Shown here: positions 6,858 to 16,000 of the stretch, piece by piece | Position numbering within the stretch: position 1 is the first letter of the stretch | How the letters are laid out: each line of letters begins with the position of its first letter | Source: a virus | IMG/VR virus record: IMGVR_UViG_3300021519_000011 | Span: 1-61,084 of that record | DNA: 61,084 nucleotides | Direction: 5' to 3' (one strand) | Translations under genes and position numbers: made by a program | The notes under the pieces: model-generated | What the model saw: the letters and a program-made list of their open reading frames with translations, nothing else | Told to the model about the DNA's origin: nothing | Databases searched by the model: none

Positions 6858-7148
6858 ATGAGGAAGATATTAATAGCTGTATGTTTATACAGTGGTGCTG
6901 TATCGGCACAGATAACAAGCTGGGAGAACAGTCCGATGAACTTTAAAAATTCAGATATGAATTGGAATAATAGTTCTAGCAATTTTAAAAATTCTCCATA
7001 TAATTGGGAAACCAGTGAATACAACTACAACACAAAATCTGGGGTTTACGATAATAGCGGTAACCGCCTTGGTTATGAAACAATGAACAGAGACGGCACA
7101 ATAAACTTTTACGATGACAGCGGCAACCGCGTGGCATACGGAAGATAG
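6858..7148 (+). CDS. Exported Asn/Ser repeat protein
   Basis: 96 aa. The first 18 residues are a signal peptide (M-R-K, hydrophobic stretch to A-V-S-A, cleavage before Q-I-T). The mature part has about seven short imperfect repeats built on W/F/Y-x-N-S and N-S-x-x-N-[FW], then two copies of D-N/D-S-G-N-R-[LV]-x-Y near the end. The periodic aromatic-Asn pattern suggests a small beta-solenoid or surface adhesin in the periplasm or outside. An SOS-box-like palindrome lies in its first codons (6875-6894). Confidence 0.75.
   Translation: MRKILIAVCLYSGAVSAQITSWENSPMNFKNSDMNWNNSSSNFKNSPYNWETSEYNYNTKSGVYDNSGNRLGYETMNRDGTINFYDDSGNRVAYGR
6875..6894. promoter_or_regulatory. LexA-box-like palindrome (SOS-like site 2)
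   Basis: AGCTGTATGTTTATACAGTG contains CTGTAT-N4-ATACAG, a perfect inverted repeat with the TGTA-N6-TACA core. It overlaps codons of the signal peptide, so regulation from inside the gene, or chance, are both possible. Confidence 0.4.
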
Positions 7149-7156
7149 AGGAAAAG

Positions 7157-7327
7157 ATGATTGATTACGCAGAAAACTTACTTGCGCTTGCAAAAGGTAC
7201 AAAGGAACTTGACCACCTATTGCTTAGTAATGAAGATCAAAAAGCAGTAGATAAGGTTGATGATTTGATTGTTACATTGATTGATTTGAAGCTTTGGCTA
7301 AAGAGAAAAAATGCGGATAACCAATAA
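7157..7327 (+). CDS. Small helical protein, function unknown
   Basis: 56 aa, Leu/Asp/Lys-rich and helical throughout, starting 8 bases after the previous stop behind GAGGAAAAG. Its end overlaps the nuclease start by 17 bases. No family recognised. Confidence 0.6.
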   Translation: MIDYAENLLALAKGTKELDHLLLSNEDQKAVDKVDDLIVTLIDLKLWLKRKNADNQ

Positions 7328-8192
7328 ATTTAATTTGCCTCAAACGTTTGTTAATGTATTGAGCCGAGATACTTACACCAAAGGTAAGGCGCATTTGTCC
7401 GCTACTGAGATTATTAATAGCCCGCAGATTGTGCAGCTTAAAGTATTACATGCTGATGAGATTGAGGTTGATGTAACCGATATGATCTGGTCTATCTTCG
7501 GTACGGCGGTTCATGCAGTATTAGAACAGGGCAAGGACGATAACCATATCGTAGAGGAAAGGTTACACGCTGAGATTGATGGTTGGAATATCTCTGGCGC
7601 AATTGATTTACAAATTGTGAATCCAAATGGCATAGAGGTTAACGATTATAAAACCGTAGGTGCATGGGGAGTAATGAATGAGAAAAAGGAATGGGAAGAG
7701 CAACTTAACATTTATGCTTGGTTGGTCGAAAAGGTTAAGAAAACGCCAGTCAATAAACTCAAGATTATTGCAATTGTTAGGGATTGGAACCGTAGGGACG
7801 CTATATCTCGTGCTGGCTATCCCGAAACTCCTGTTGCAATCATTGACATTTCTGTTTGGCCTATGCAAAGACGTGAAGAATTTATTCGTGATCGCATTCA
7901 CGCCCATTCAGAAGCCTTATTCGCAACGGAAACCGGCGGGGCATTGCCGCCCTGTAGTCCGGAAGATATGTGGGAAAAATCCACCGTCTTCGCCGTTAAA
8001 AAAGATGGAGCAGTAAGAGCAAAGATTTTATGTAGCACTTTAGAGGAAGCAGAAGAAGAGCTACAAAGGCTGGGGAAAGGTTTCTTTATAGAAACCCGAC
8101 CCGGAGAGAGAACACGATGCGCTAACTTTTGTCAAGTTAGTGGGTGGTGTAAGCAGTATCAAACTTACTTACAGGAGAAGCAAAATGATTAA
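7311..8192 (+). CDS. PD-(D/E)XK exonuclease, Cas4-like
   Basis: 293 aa. Nuclease core: G-T-A-V-H-A-V-L-E (64-72), E82/E83, G-A-I-D-L (97-100, D99) and N-D-Y-K-T (111-115), matching the H, D and [D/E]-x-K metal ligands. The C-terminus has C-A-N-F-C then C-K-Q-Y, a cysteine cluster like the iron-sulphur closure of Cas4/AddB-type nucleases. It probably resects double-stranded ends to feed the annealing protein at 8837. Confidence 0.85.
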   Translation: MRITNKFNLPQTFVNVLSRDTYTKGKAHLSATEIINSPQIVQLKVLHADEIEVDVTDMIWSIFGTAVHAVLEQGKDDNHIVEERLHAEIDGWNISGAIDLQIVNPNGIEVNDYKTVGAWGVMNEKKEWEEQLNIYAWLVEKVKKTPVNKLKIIAIVRDWNRRDAISRAGYPETPVAIIDISVWPMQRREEFIRDRIHAHSEALFATETGGALPPCSPEDMWEKSTVFAVKKDGAVRAKILCSTLEEAEEELQRLGKGFFIETRPGERTRCANFCQVSGWCKQYQTYLQEKQND

Positions 8193-8391
8193 ACGTATCG
8201 AAATTAAACACACCCCAATTCCAACTGGGCAATTGGCTAAAGAACTTGGTATTAATTTAAAGAAGGATTTTATTATTAGGAATTTGCGGATAAAGCCATT
8301 TCTTGATACCAAAATAACCGCTTATTGGGATGATGTTCCCTTGATTAGAGCAAGGCTTGGCGCTTACTTTACTAGAACTTCAAAGTTATAA
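8185..8391 (+). CDS. Small basic protein, function unknown
   Basis: 68 aa from the ATG at 8185, which overlaps the nuclease end by 8 bases and follows AGGAGAAG. Lys/Ile-rich with predicted beta strands (I-K-R-I-E-I-K-H, F-I-I-R-N-L-R-I). No motif points to a function. Confidence 0.65.
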   Translation: MIKRIEIKHTPIPTGQLAKELGINLKKDFIIRNLRIKPFLDTKITAYWDDVPLIRARLGAYFTRTSKL

Positions 8392-8402
8392 GGAGATAGG
8401 TT

Positions 8403-8621
8403 ATGTTTAAGAAAATATATTATTACCTTAAAAAAGAACTTTGGGGCGGAGATAAAGATTGGCAGCCAGCAAAGGACACTATTTACTACGGCATAATGAG
8501 TGACGAGGAGATAGCAGCTATGCGCAAGCGTAATGAAGTTGCTATGGCTAAAGCTAAGAAAAGCCTAGGTAAGAAGTGGTTGCTGCATCCAGCTAACAAG
8601 GTAGTAAAAAATGACGGCTAA
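8403..8621 (+). CDS. Small basic protein, function unknown
   Basis: 72 aa behind AAGGAGATAGG. The N-terminus is aromatic and basic (F-K-K-I-Y-Y-Y-L-K-K) and the rest helical and Lys-rich. It overlaps the DUF3310 gene by 11 bases. Confidence 0.65.
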   Translation: MFKKIYYYLKKELWGGDKDWQPAKDTIYYGIMSDEEIAAMRKRNEVAMAKAKKSLGKKWLLHPANKVVKNDG

Positions 8622-8859
8622 TAACTTTCAAGTTGGTGGAGATCATTATTCAAAGAATGCAATCCAGCCTTGGGATTATATAGTTGCTAATGAACTCGGT
8701 TACCTTGAGGGGAACATTGTTAAATACATAACAAGGTGGCGAGATAAAGGCGGGTTACAGGATATTGATAAGGTAATCCACTATGCACAGAAGTTAAAAG
8801 AAGTAGAAACATTGAGGAACTTAAAAGAGGAATATGATGGAATACAAGGAACTGCGTAG
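8611..8859 (+). CDS. DUF3310 (SaV-like) protein
   Basis: 82 aa. It carries the full DUF3310 signature: V-G-G-D-H-Y near the start, I-Q-P-W-D-Y-I, L-E-G-N-I-V-K-Y-I-T-R-W, then D-I-D-K-V-I-H-Y. The family is widespread in phages beside recombination genes and has been described as nucleotide-kinase-like, with no firm activity. It sits directly before the annealing protein. Confidence 0.92.
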   Translation: MTANNFQVGGDHYSKNAIQPWDYIVANELGYLEGNIVKYITRWRDKGGLQDIDKVIHYAQKLKEVETLRNLKEEYDGIQGTA

Positions 8860-9562
8860 TATTGATGTATCCAAGTACACAGAGAAGAAGAATGGCCTTA
8901 CTTATCTGTCTTGGGCATGGGCCGTGGATCAATTATTGCTAGCTGATCCTAAAGCGCACTGGTTTTATCCAGAGTTTCAGCGCTGGGGTAATGGAACCGT
9001 AATGGTGTTCTGTACTGTTGTAGCGAATGATATCGCCCGCACAGCGCAGTTGCCCGTTATGGATTACCGTAATAAGCCTATTGCTGAACCCGATTCATTT
9101 GCTGTTAATACGGCGATGCAGCGGGCTTTAGCTAAAGCGATTGCGCTCCACGGTATTGGCTTATATATCTACAACGGTGAAGATATTCCGCCTGAATTGG
9201 GGAATGATGTAACTATGGTGGAAACAAAGCCGGTTACAAAATCTATTACCATAGAGGCCAAACCGAATGAAGCAACAATTACCATTGCAAAACCAGAAGA
9301 TAAATCTCTATTTGCCAGCGAGAAGGTATCGGCAAAGCTACCCGGAGAATGGACTCTTAAACCAATTGGAGATGACTTTATCGGGTCGTTAAATGTTGGG
9401 CTGGATGCAATGCTGCAATTAGCCGCATCACCTGAAGATGTAGCTAATATCTTTAAGGTTAATCGTTCTGCTTTTGATAAAGCCAAGGCTCAGAATCTAG
9501 ATGCATACAACGAAATGATGGCTAAATTTACCGTAACCAAGAAATCTTTAACTAAGGAATAA
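8837..9562 (+). CDS. Sak3-type single-strand annealing protein (DUF1071)
   Basis: 241 aa using the second of two adjacent ATGs (8834 and 8837), which is better spaced from AGAGG. The family signature is clear: L-T-Y-L-S-W-A-W-A (about 21-29) and A-V-N-T-A-M-Q-R-A-L-A-K-A-I-A-L-H-G-I-G-L-Y-I (split here: A-V-N-T-A-M, Q-R-A-L-A-K-A-I, H-G-I-G-L-Y). Sak3 proteins are Rad52-like recombinases that anneal complementary single strands. With the upstream nuclease it forms a Red-type recombination pair. Confidence 0.9.
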   Translation: MEYKELRSIDVSKYTEKKNGLTYLSWAWAVDQLLLADPKAHWFYPEFQRWGNGTVMVFCTVVANDIARTAQLPVMDYRNKPIAEPDSFAVNTAMQRALAKAIALHGIGLYIYNGEDIPPELGNDVTMVETKPVTKSITIEAKPNEATITIAKPEDKSLFASEKVSAKLPGEWTLKPIGDDFIGSLNVGLDAMLQLAASPEDVANIFKVNRSAFDKAKAQNLDAYNEMMAKFTVTKKSLTKE

Positions 9563-9564
9563 AA

Positions 9565-9834
9565 ATGGAATACCCAAACAAAGGATCGCTTTTCCCATCA
9601 ACAGTTCGCAAATCTGAGAAATCACCTGATTTTTTTGGCAGCATTAAGGTGGATCGTTCTTATCTACGCGATCTTATGGATAAGCACACTGAAGATCTTA
9701 TTGAAATTAAGTTATCTGGTTGGAAGCGCGAATCTAAAACTGGCAATCGGTTTTTATCATTAGCTGTAGATACCTATGTAAAACCTGAAGGCGCACCAGT
9801 TCCAAAATCTCAGGAGAAAGATCCGTGGGAATAA
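9565..9834 (+). CDS. Small OB-like protein, possible ssDNA binder
   Basis: 89 aa. The pattern N-K-G-S-L-F, then P-D-F-F-G-S-I-K-V-D, then K-T-G-N-R-F-L-S-L-A resembles short phage proteins with a predicted OB fold next to recombinases. The tail K-D-P-W-E is acidic-aromatic, like an SSB tail. An ssDNA-binding or recombinase-accessory role is inferred. Confidence 0.65.
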   Translation: MEYPNKGSLFPSTVRKSEKSPDFFGSIKVDRSYLRDLMDKHTEDLIEIKLSGWKRESKTGNRFLSLAVDTYVKPEGAPVPKSQEKDPWE

Positions 9835-10100
9835 AGAAGGCTTTGAACAAAGAAAGCAAAAGGTTCTTTAGCTTTGAAGAAATTAATGAAGAGCTTGCCG
9901 CGCCCATACCAGTAGATTGGGAAAGGCTATGTAAACAGCTTCAGGCAGCATTAGCTAAGGAGATGTGCGAGAACCAAGATTTAGAGGCTGAAAGAGATAG
10001 GCTACTCATGGAAATGATAGAGCTAAAAGGCGTTATTAAGTATCTTGAAAAGCAACTAATTATCACGTTTGAAAGGACGTATGGAAACCAGCCAATTTGA
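9825..10100 (+). CDS. Coiled-coil protein, function unknown
   Basis: 91 aa. Residues about 35-80 form a strong heptad-type coiled coil (L-E-A-E-R-D-R-L-L-M-E-M-I-E-L). It overlaps both neighbours (10 and 20 bases). No catalytic motif. Confidence 0.65.
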   Translation: MGIKKALNKESKRFFSFEEINEELAAPIPVDWERLCKQLQAALAKEMCENQDLEAERDRLLMEMIELKGVIKYLEKQLIITFERTYGNQPI

Positions 10101-10497
10101 GGCCAAGAAGGTAGCTTTAAAGCAAACTAAGGACGGTCATGTACTTACCCTAGCAATACACCCTGATGATTCTCCAGAAGAGATTCTGAGGGATTTTGTA
10201 GGTGCTAGGTATATGGTAGTCATGGTTCGCTTGGCGGATACAGAAGTGCCATTCAATCGGGATGAGTTTGCGGGCGCCCAGATGGTGAAGCTGGCTGGCA
10301 TGTTATGTAGGGATTCCAAATTCTGGGATTACTTATATGAAGATGGGCAGCTATTTGAAACCAGCGAGGCCGCTTGTATTGATTGGTTACAGTCCTATTT
10401 AAGCGTACCATCTAGGGCTGAGATTAAAACTAACCTAGAAGCACAAGGTGCATTAAAGATTCTATATGCACAATACAAGGAATGGAAAAATGAGTGA
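10081..10497 (+). CDS. Conserved phage protein, function unknown
   Basis: 138 aa from the ATG at 10081, preceded by GAAAGGA; a TTG at 10069 has no such site. Segments such as G-A-R-Y-M-V-V-M-V-R-L, V-K-L-A-G-M-L-C-R-D and F-W-D-Y-L are typical of a conserved family in recombination modules of environmental phages. Its role is unknown; position suggests an accessory to recombination or replication. Confidence 0.7.
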   Translation: METSQFEAKKVALKQTKDGHVLTLAIHPDDSPEEILRDFVGARYMVVMVRLADTEVPFNRDEFAGAQMVKLAGMLCRDSKFWDYLYEDGQLFETSEAACIDWLQSYLSVPSRAEIKTNLEAQGALKILYAQYKEWKNE

Positions 10498-10777
10498 TGA
10501 TAATTTAGTGCCGTATAGCCTTTATTTGCCGCGAAAGCAGATAAACCAGCTTAAGGTTATGGCAAAGAACCGAAAGGCATCTTCTTTTATTAGGGATGCT
10601 TTGATTATGGCGTTGGAAAAGAACGATGCTTTTACAAGTGGATATAACAAAGGACTAAGAGATGCGTGTAAAGCTGTTGCCGATATCAAAGAATCCAACA
10701 TGATTGTTATTAAGGGTAAACCCTTAAGTGAAGTTCTTATTGAACAAATTCATATGCTAGAAGAAAATGGAAAATAA
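10490..10777 (+). CDS. Ribbon-helix-helix-like DNA-binding protein
   Basis: 95 aa from the ATG at 10490, overlapping the previous gene by 8 bases. Residues about 6-40 show an RHH layout: a short strand Y-S-L-Y-L-P, helix R-K-Q-I-N-Q-L-K-V-M-A, a turn, and helix S-S-F-I-R-D-A-L-I-M-A-L. Such dimers usually bind inverted repeats as repressors. The gene itself carries one exact AGGGTAAACCCT site (10713-10724), raising autoregulation as a possibility. Confidence 0.65.
   Translation: MSDDNLVPYSLYLPRKQINQLKVMAKNRKASSFIRDALIMALEKNDAFTSGYNKGLRDACKAVADIKESNMIVIKGKPLSEVLIEQIHMLEENGK
10713..10724. promoter_or_regulatory. AGGGTAAACCCT dyad site in coding sequence
   Basis: An exact 12-mer copy, flanked by further symmetry (TTAAGGGTAAACCCTTAA), inside the RHH-like gene. 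Similar sites are listed at 498, 12400 and 53825. It encodes G-K-P, so coding constraint alone could explain one copy but not the set. Confidence 0.4.
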
Positions 10778-10955
10778 AGATCGGGAACACATGAGGTTCT
10801 TAGCGGCTTGCTTTGCGTTAATGAATTGTGGAAATCCAAAGGCAGCAGTTAATCTTGCAGATGAATTATTGGAAGAATTGGATAACCAAAAAACAGGTGG
10901 CGGCATTGTTGATATTGTTCCTAAACGTAGGCGCAGGCCAAGGAGTGGCACATGA
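10767..10955 (+). CDS. Small protein with basic tail
   Basis: 62 aa. A helical body (M-R-F-L-A-A-C-F-A-L-M, A-D-E-L-L-E-E-L) ends in a strongly basic tail (K-R-R-R-R-P-R). The tail could bind nucleic acid. It overlaps both neighbours. Confidence 0.6.
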   Translation: MENKDREHMRFLAACFALMNCGNPKAAVNLADELLEELDNQKTGGGIVDIVPKRRRRPRSGT

Positions 10956-11119
10956 GCAATGATGAAATAGAAGAGGTTATACTAGCGTTGAAAGCAGCAG
11001 GTATGCAAATGCCTGAATACGAAATTTTGCCGGACGGGTCATATCACTTTTTTCAAAATGGACAAGCGAAACTTAATACTACAGTACATAGCCAAGAACC
11101 CCGGAGTCCTATCAATTGA
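10952..11119 (+). CDS. Small protein, function unknown
   Basis: 55 aa, starting in an ATGA overlap and overlapping the next gene by 62 bases, unusually long for this operon. D-E-I-E-E-V-I-L-A-L-K-A-A-G then Y-E-I-L-P-D-G-S-Y-H-F looks protein-like, so it is kept. The C-terminal third may be only read-through of the overlap. Confidence 0.45.
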   Translation: MSNDEIEEVILALKAAGMQMPEYEILPDGSYHFFQNGQAKLNTTVHSQEPRSPIN

Positions 11120-11309
11120 TATTAATGTAGGGTTAAATAGAGCTTCTGTTGGCGCCCATACTAAAGCCCTAATGGACGACGGCAAATTAATCAGAGACGA
11201 ATCCAACGGTTGGCATATAGCCAAGGATTATGTTGTAGATTTTGAAAGAAATACACCCATAGATATAGCCAGTGAACACATTAGAAAAATGATTGATGTA
11301 CCGAAATAA
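11058..11309 (+). CDS. Small winged-helix-like protein
   Basis: 83 aa. N-L-I-L-Q-Y-I-A-K-N-P-G-V-L-S-I-D-I-N then N-R-A-S-V-G-A-H-T-K-A-L, then D-G-K-L-I-R-D-E, follows a winged helix-turn-helix with the wing at G-K-L-I-R. A small transcriptional regulator is plausible. Its end overlaps the nuclease gene by 14 bases. Confidence 0.55.
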   Translation: MDKRNLILQYIAKNPGVLSIDINVGLNRASVGAHTKALMDDGKLIRDESNGWHIAKDYVVDFERNTPIDIASEHIRKMIDVPK

Positions 11310-11583
11310 GAAACTATTAGAAATTGTACGAGAATCTCCTTGCCAAAATTGCGGAATACAAGACAACACGATTGTTGCGGCGCACAGTAACCAGCTTCGC
11401 GACGGTAAGGGTAGAGGACTTAAATGTAGCGATTACAGAATTGCGGCCTTGTGCTATCGCTGCCATTCGGATCTCGACCAAGGAAGATCGTTATCTAAGG
11501 ACCAAAGGGTTGAGATGTTCGAGAGTGCGCACCGTGCCACCATTGGTTGGCTTTTTGAAAACGAACATATTGTAATAAAATGA
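11296..11583 (+). CDS. YbcO-like (DUF1364) nuclease
   Basis: 95 aa from the ATG at 11296; a TTG 3 bases upstream is possible. C-Q-N-C-G, A-A-H-S-N-Q, and C-Y-R-C-H-S-D-L-D-Q-G match the Cys/His pattern of the lambdoid YbcO/DUF1364 family, an HNH-like metal-dependent nuclease of about 96 aa. In lambdoid phages the family sits beside recombination genes, as here. It ends the rightward operon. Confidence 0.75.
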   Translation: MYRNKKLLEIVRESPCQNCGIQDNTIVAAHSNQLRDGKGRGLKCSDYRIAALCYRCHSDLDQGRSLSKDQRVEMFESAHRATIGWLFENEHIVIK

Positions 11584-11652
11584 GAGGCGCTGTGGACTAA
11601 TGCAGCGTACTTACTGATAGAAGGAGTTCTGATTGTTTCCAGTTCACCTCTC
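11582..11652. terminator. Convergent gap with nested stems
   Basis: Between the convergent genes ending at 11583 and 11665. GAGAGG (11582-11587) pairs with CCTCTC (11647-11652) around an inner hairpin CGCTG/CAGCG (11588-11592 and 11603-11607). There is no U-tract, so an intrinsic terminator is weakly supported, although position favours it. Confidence 0.3.
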
Positions 11653-11664
11653 CAGATTAGTGTA

Positions 11665-12018
11665 CTACAACTCTAAAGGATCAAACCCCAATTCAGTAGC
11701 TATAGAATGCGCCCGCCTACGGAACGTTGCGTCATGCTTTGTCCATGCATCAGATACAGTTCCTGATCTGGACATATGAATCATTTCATGCGCCATCGTC
11801 CTAATAACTGTATCTAAATGCCCGCAACGTGCATCTGAGATAGTAATAATATGCTCGTGCTTTTCCCCGTCATCGTACAGATACGAACCCATAGTTTCTG
11901 GATCCGTTTCCACGACAAACTTAATCTGTTCCGGCAATGGTAACGACCACTTCATAAATGGTTCGCAACAGTACAGGGTGGAATAGATATTTTTAAGGAT
12001 TTGGGTAGTAAGTTTCAT
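11665..12018 (-). CDS. SprT-like zinc metalloprotease
   Basis: 117 aa. H77-E-M-I-H81 is an HExxH zinc motif, with H95 (W-T-K-H-D-A-T-F) as the likely third ligand. This is the SprT arrangement, also found in the DNA-protein crosslink protease SPRTN. The phage copy is a minimal catalytic domain with no zinc ribbon. It overlaps the phosphoesterase upstream by 4 bases and is last in the leftward late block. Target unknown. Confidence 0.82.
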   Translation of the reverse strand: MKLTTQILKNIYSTLYCCEPFMKWSLPLPEQIKFVVETDPETMGSYLYDDGEKHEHIITISDARCGHLDTVIRTMAHEMIHMSRSGTVSDAWTKHDATFRRRAHSIATELGFDPLEL

Positions 12019-12977
12019 GTTTGGTTAATACAGCCGCGGAATTCAAAACGATTTTCCCCGCATACTTGAATTAACTCAGGAAGCATAAGCCTTCCCTCTT
12101 CAAACGATAACAGGGCAAAACCGGAGCGCCAATCTTTAGGGCCATCCTCAGTATATCCCATGTACTGCTCTCCATTGGGATCCGATAGGGTACCTGTTTG
12201 GACGCCATAGCGGGTTCCGTTGTAATCGGTTAGGGGCTGTACAGCCAGATTGTGGGTATGGCCTGTAATCATGTTTACGCCCGCATTGAGGGCATTTGAC
12301 CTACCAGCGCCAAATCCACCCTTCCAGCGGTGCTTAATACAGGTATCTTCATTTACCCAGTACGACCAACAAGGAAGCCAATGGGGGAAGTGATCTTTAA
12401 GGGTAAACCCTGATACTCCCTCGTATTGGGGTGCCTGAGCCGCTAGGAACGTTTCAAAGCGGGCGTCATGGTTACCCATTGTCCATATCAATTCAGCGCC
12501 TACAGAGGCCTTTTGAATGCCTTCCATGAATGTTTGGCAAGCCTCAAGCTCTTCCTTTACGGTTGGGCTTTTGGACCAGCCAATTCTGGGGTGCCGTGAG
12601 TTCTGTGATCCATCAAACATATCTCCATTGGCAACAACTACTTTGGGTTGGAATTCCTTAATGATAATAAGTAAAGCCTGATAAGCCGTGGTGTAATCGT
12701 CAGGCCAGAAATGAGCATCACTGAATACTACAACCCGGCCTTTTTCCATCTCTATGCCGCGACGGGCATGACCAACGGTTTGTTCTAATTTTTTAGGTGC
12801 GGTATATCTGCTGTCCTTCAGAGTGGGGAGGCTTATCTGGTGCCTTGCCTCAATTGATCTGCGCCTATTGTGGACAGATCGGACGTCCATGCCGTGCTTT
12901 GAAGCAAACTTAATGGGACTACTAATAATGTTCCATTCGTTAATAAACTCTAAGTCCGTCAAGTAATATCCAGCCAT
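12015..12977 (-). CDS. Calcineurin-like metallophosphoesterase
   Basis: 320 aa. Metal-ligand motifs in order: S-D-A-H (86-89), N-G-D-M (117-120), G-N-H-D (168-171), and G-H-T-H near residue 240. About 80 residues precede the core and look like a helix-turn-helix (W-N-I-I-S-S-P-I-K-F-A-S-K-H-G), typical of a phage phosphoesterase type. The substrate could be a nucleotide or DNA end. It contains an exact AGGGTAAACCCT at 12400-12411. Confidence 0.87.
   Translation of the reverse strand: MAGYYLTDLEFINEWNIISSPIKFASKHGMDVRSVHNRRRSIEARHQISLPTLKDSRYTAPKKLEQTVGHARRGIEMEKGRVVVFSDAHFWPDDYTTAYQALLIIIKEFQPKVVVANGDMFDGSQNSRHPRIGWSKSPTVKEELEACQTFMEGIQKASVGAELIWTMGNHDARFETFLAAQAPQYEGVSGFTLKDHFPHWLPCWSYWVNEDTCIKHRWKGGFGAGRSNALNAGVNMITGHTHNLAVQPLTDYNGTRYGVQTGTLSDPNGEQYMGYTEDGPKDWRSGFALLSFEEGRLMLPELIQVCGENRFEFRGCINQT
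12400..12411. promoter_or_regulatory. AGGGTAAACCCT dyad site in coding sequence
   Basis: Exact 12-mer inside the phosphoesterase gene; it encodes part of G-F-T-L-K on the minus strand. One of four exact copies. Confidence 0.35.
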
Positions 12978-13068
12978 CAGTCCTCTCCTCTATCATGTGG
13001 TTAGATAGCGTTTTACCACAAGTAAATTAAATTATCATTACATTTATATGATTTATAAGGGTATTCAC
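12978..13068. promoter_or_regulatory. Intergenic gap with TGTGGT/ACCACA inverted repeat
   Basis: The 91-bp gap upstream of the phosphoesterase has a GAGGAGAGG Shine-Dalgarno complement at 12980-12990, and TGTGGT (12996-13001) inverted with ACCACA (13015-13020). The half-site ATGTGGT is shared with the palindromes at 513 and 50493. AT-rich sequence follows. It probably carries a local promoter and operator. Confidence 0.45.
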
Positions 13069-16000
13069 TTACTCTTGTGTTGCTTTTATTCTTTCATTTA
13101 ATCTGGTCATGATTTGTTGTTTACGATCATCTAGTAATTTAATCTGATCTTCATCAGCGCCCATCTTGCGCATTTGCTTCTGGCGTTTATTGATTGCAGA
13201 TATTTGATTTTCAGAGTTATTAGCTTTTTGCCATAAGCGGGCATCAGGATTTTCTTTCATATACTCAGCAACGTTTTCTTTGCGTTCCCGCATTCCTTTA
13301 ATGGTAGCTTCGTGTTCTGCCATTTTGGTTACATTGTCATAGAAATGTTGAGAATTAGCGGCTGGTGATTGGGTATCGCCATAGAATCTGCCAGCCAAAG
13401 GAATATTATAAGAAGCAAGATCTTCTGTTTTTCCTTCAACAACTGCTGTAGCAGTTTTGCCAATTTTCATGGCTTCCCTACCTACGCCACCAGTAGCCTG
13501 CCCCACCAAGTAATCTAATTGATCTGCTGTTGGGCTTAAAAAACCCTTAGTATCTTCTGTGCCGCCAGTAATATAGTTAATTGCTTCTGCAACATGCTTA
13601 TTGATATCGCTAGATTGCTCGCGTGAACGGCTTAAACCGGTGGTTGGAGATGTTGTACGGTCCAATTTAGCAATTGGCCTACCAAATGGATCTCTGTTTG
13701 TAGCCAAAGCTACTACCGGATCTAGCGCTGTAGGAGCAATCGTTTGTAATGATAGATCTCCACCGCCCAATGGGTTAAATGAATCGGCTATTACAGCAGC
13801 CATATTGCCCGCATGTTTATTAAAATCTCCGTGCAAACCAGTTTCAACCACAATACGGCCTATGTTTGGCAGGAAATGCAATCCTAAAGGATATGGAATA
13901 GCAAGATATTTTCCATCTGGGGTTGGAATAATTAAATTTCTAGATTTTACAAACTCTGGTGGATCGTTATCGCCAAAGCCAGCCATCTCCATCATGCCAG
14001 CCTGAAGCGCGCCCAAACCTATACCACCCAAAACAATTTTTTTACCAGCGGGGCCTTTTAAGGTTTGTGCCATACGAGCAGTACCTTGAGCAGACGCATT
14101 AAAAAACGCAAAGTAATTGTTTACTGCTTGACCATAAGCGCCCTTGCGGTCAAAGTTTACGGTTAATTCTTTAGCAATAGTGGCTGACTTTTGAGCAGAT
14201 ATATTTTTATCTCTTGCTACTTTATATGCAGATAGACGAATTGCATTTTCAATAGAATCGTTAAAGTCTGAAAGACCTTTAAAAAATCCACTAGCCATTT
14301 TTTTTGCTGCATTGCTATTAAGTTTTTTAATGTGTTCATTAATAACATTTTCTTGATCTGCACGTCTTGAAAGCTGTTCACGATATAAAGTTTGACCGCC
14401 ATTTTCCCTAAACTCTTTGTATAGCTTTCCTAAATCAGTATCAGGGTATTCACCAGTACGCATGGTGTGCCAAATAGTACCCATAGCAGACTTAATTCCA
14501 CCGGCAACTTTAGATTGCTGTCCAGCAAGTTCTGTATTAGAAAGGTTTGCCATAGCCGAACCAAAGTCACGCGTAAAGTTTATTACTCCAAACACCGGGT
14601 TCCATTGAGTATTAACTTTAGCCATCCATTGTGTAACTTTTCCAACCTGTTGCCCAAACAATCCAACCGTAGGAGTATCCATGCCGCGAAAAGCTTTAGC
14701 CATATTTGCAGATACTGGGTTTTTGGTATTAAAGAAAAGGTAACTATCTTCACCATTAATGCGAATAGGTAATACATTATCTTTATACCGTTCTAATGGA
14801 TTGGTTTTATAAACTACCTCATCAAGACCGGTTTTTTTGTTTTTTGCCAATGTACGAGTTTGTCTTTCAATCATCATCCCTACAATATCGTCCCCATTTA
14901 ATCCCATATTATCCAGTTCTCTTGCAAGCAATTCAGGATTTTTTATGGCTTTAGGACTTACTGGTATTGCAAGATCTGGGTTTGGATACTTAACAAACAT
15001 ACCAAACAAAGCATGATCAACTTTCATCTTTGCTGAATTTTCAATAGCAACTTCTCGTTGTCCAACTATGCTGTTTAAAATGTCCAATACTTCGCGTTCA
15101 GAACCCATGGCCCGTTTTTCAAATATGTTTTTAGTAGCCATTCCTTTTCCGCCTAGGGGACTTCTCATAAACTCTTCTTCCATATCGCGCTGCAATGGAA
15201 CGTATTCGTCTCCATATGTGTTACGCCAAGAATCAACTTCTTCTTGTGTTTTTTGTCCACTTTTAAGAAGGATTTCTTGTGTTTCTCTAACTATCTTATA
15301 AACATCCTTAGCAACATTTTCTAGGGCTGCTTTTTTATCTTTTGGTAGATTATCAAGATATGCTTTAGCATCGTCGGTATGAATACCAGAACCTTTATTT
15401 TTTAAAGCATATTCATGGACTGTTCCATCGGCATCTACAACATCTGGATTGACCTTGTTCATCTGCTTGTTACGTTGTTCTGCATGTTTATTATGCAGAT
15501 AATCAGTAACTTCTTTTGTAGTCAAATTAAGTTCATCTATTTTTTTAGCTAATGGTTGAAGATCTTTGCTGTTAAATTTTTCAAATTGATTGGCAGCGTC
15601 ACTTTTCCACAACCCGTCTTTTTGATACGGATTAAATTGTTCTGAAATTTCCCCAAATTTATTTTTAATGGCAGCAACTGTACGTTTTAAATCAATATGT
15701 TTATCTTGAAATTTGCGGATAATATTTTCTTGTATCCACGTATTTGGAGAAACGTCATAACTAGGCTCAGTAGTTTTTGGTAAATTTTTAATGTCTACTT
15801 CTGGAAACGCATTTTTCCACTGACCAATGTTTCTTTTGTTTACGCTAGAAAGCACATTTTTGGCGGGGGCTTTTTGAGCTTCAGTTTCAAACTTGGCTTC
15901 TGCAGACGTTTTAATTCTTTCCCCAGTTAACTTGTTAGTTGCAGCGGCTTGGAATATATCGTTTTCATTTTGGAATCCACGACCGCGGAATACATTACCG

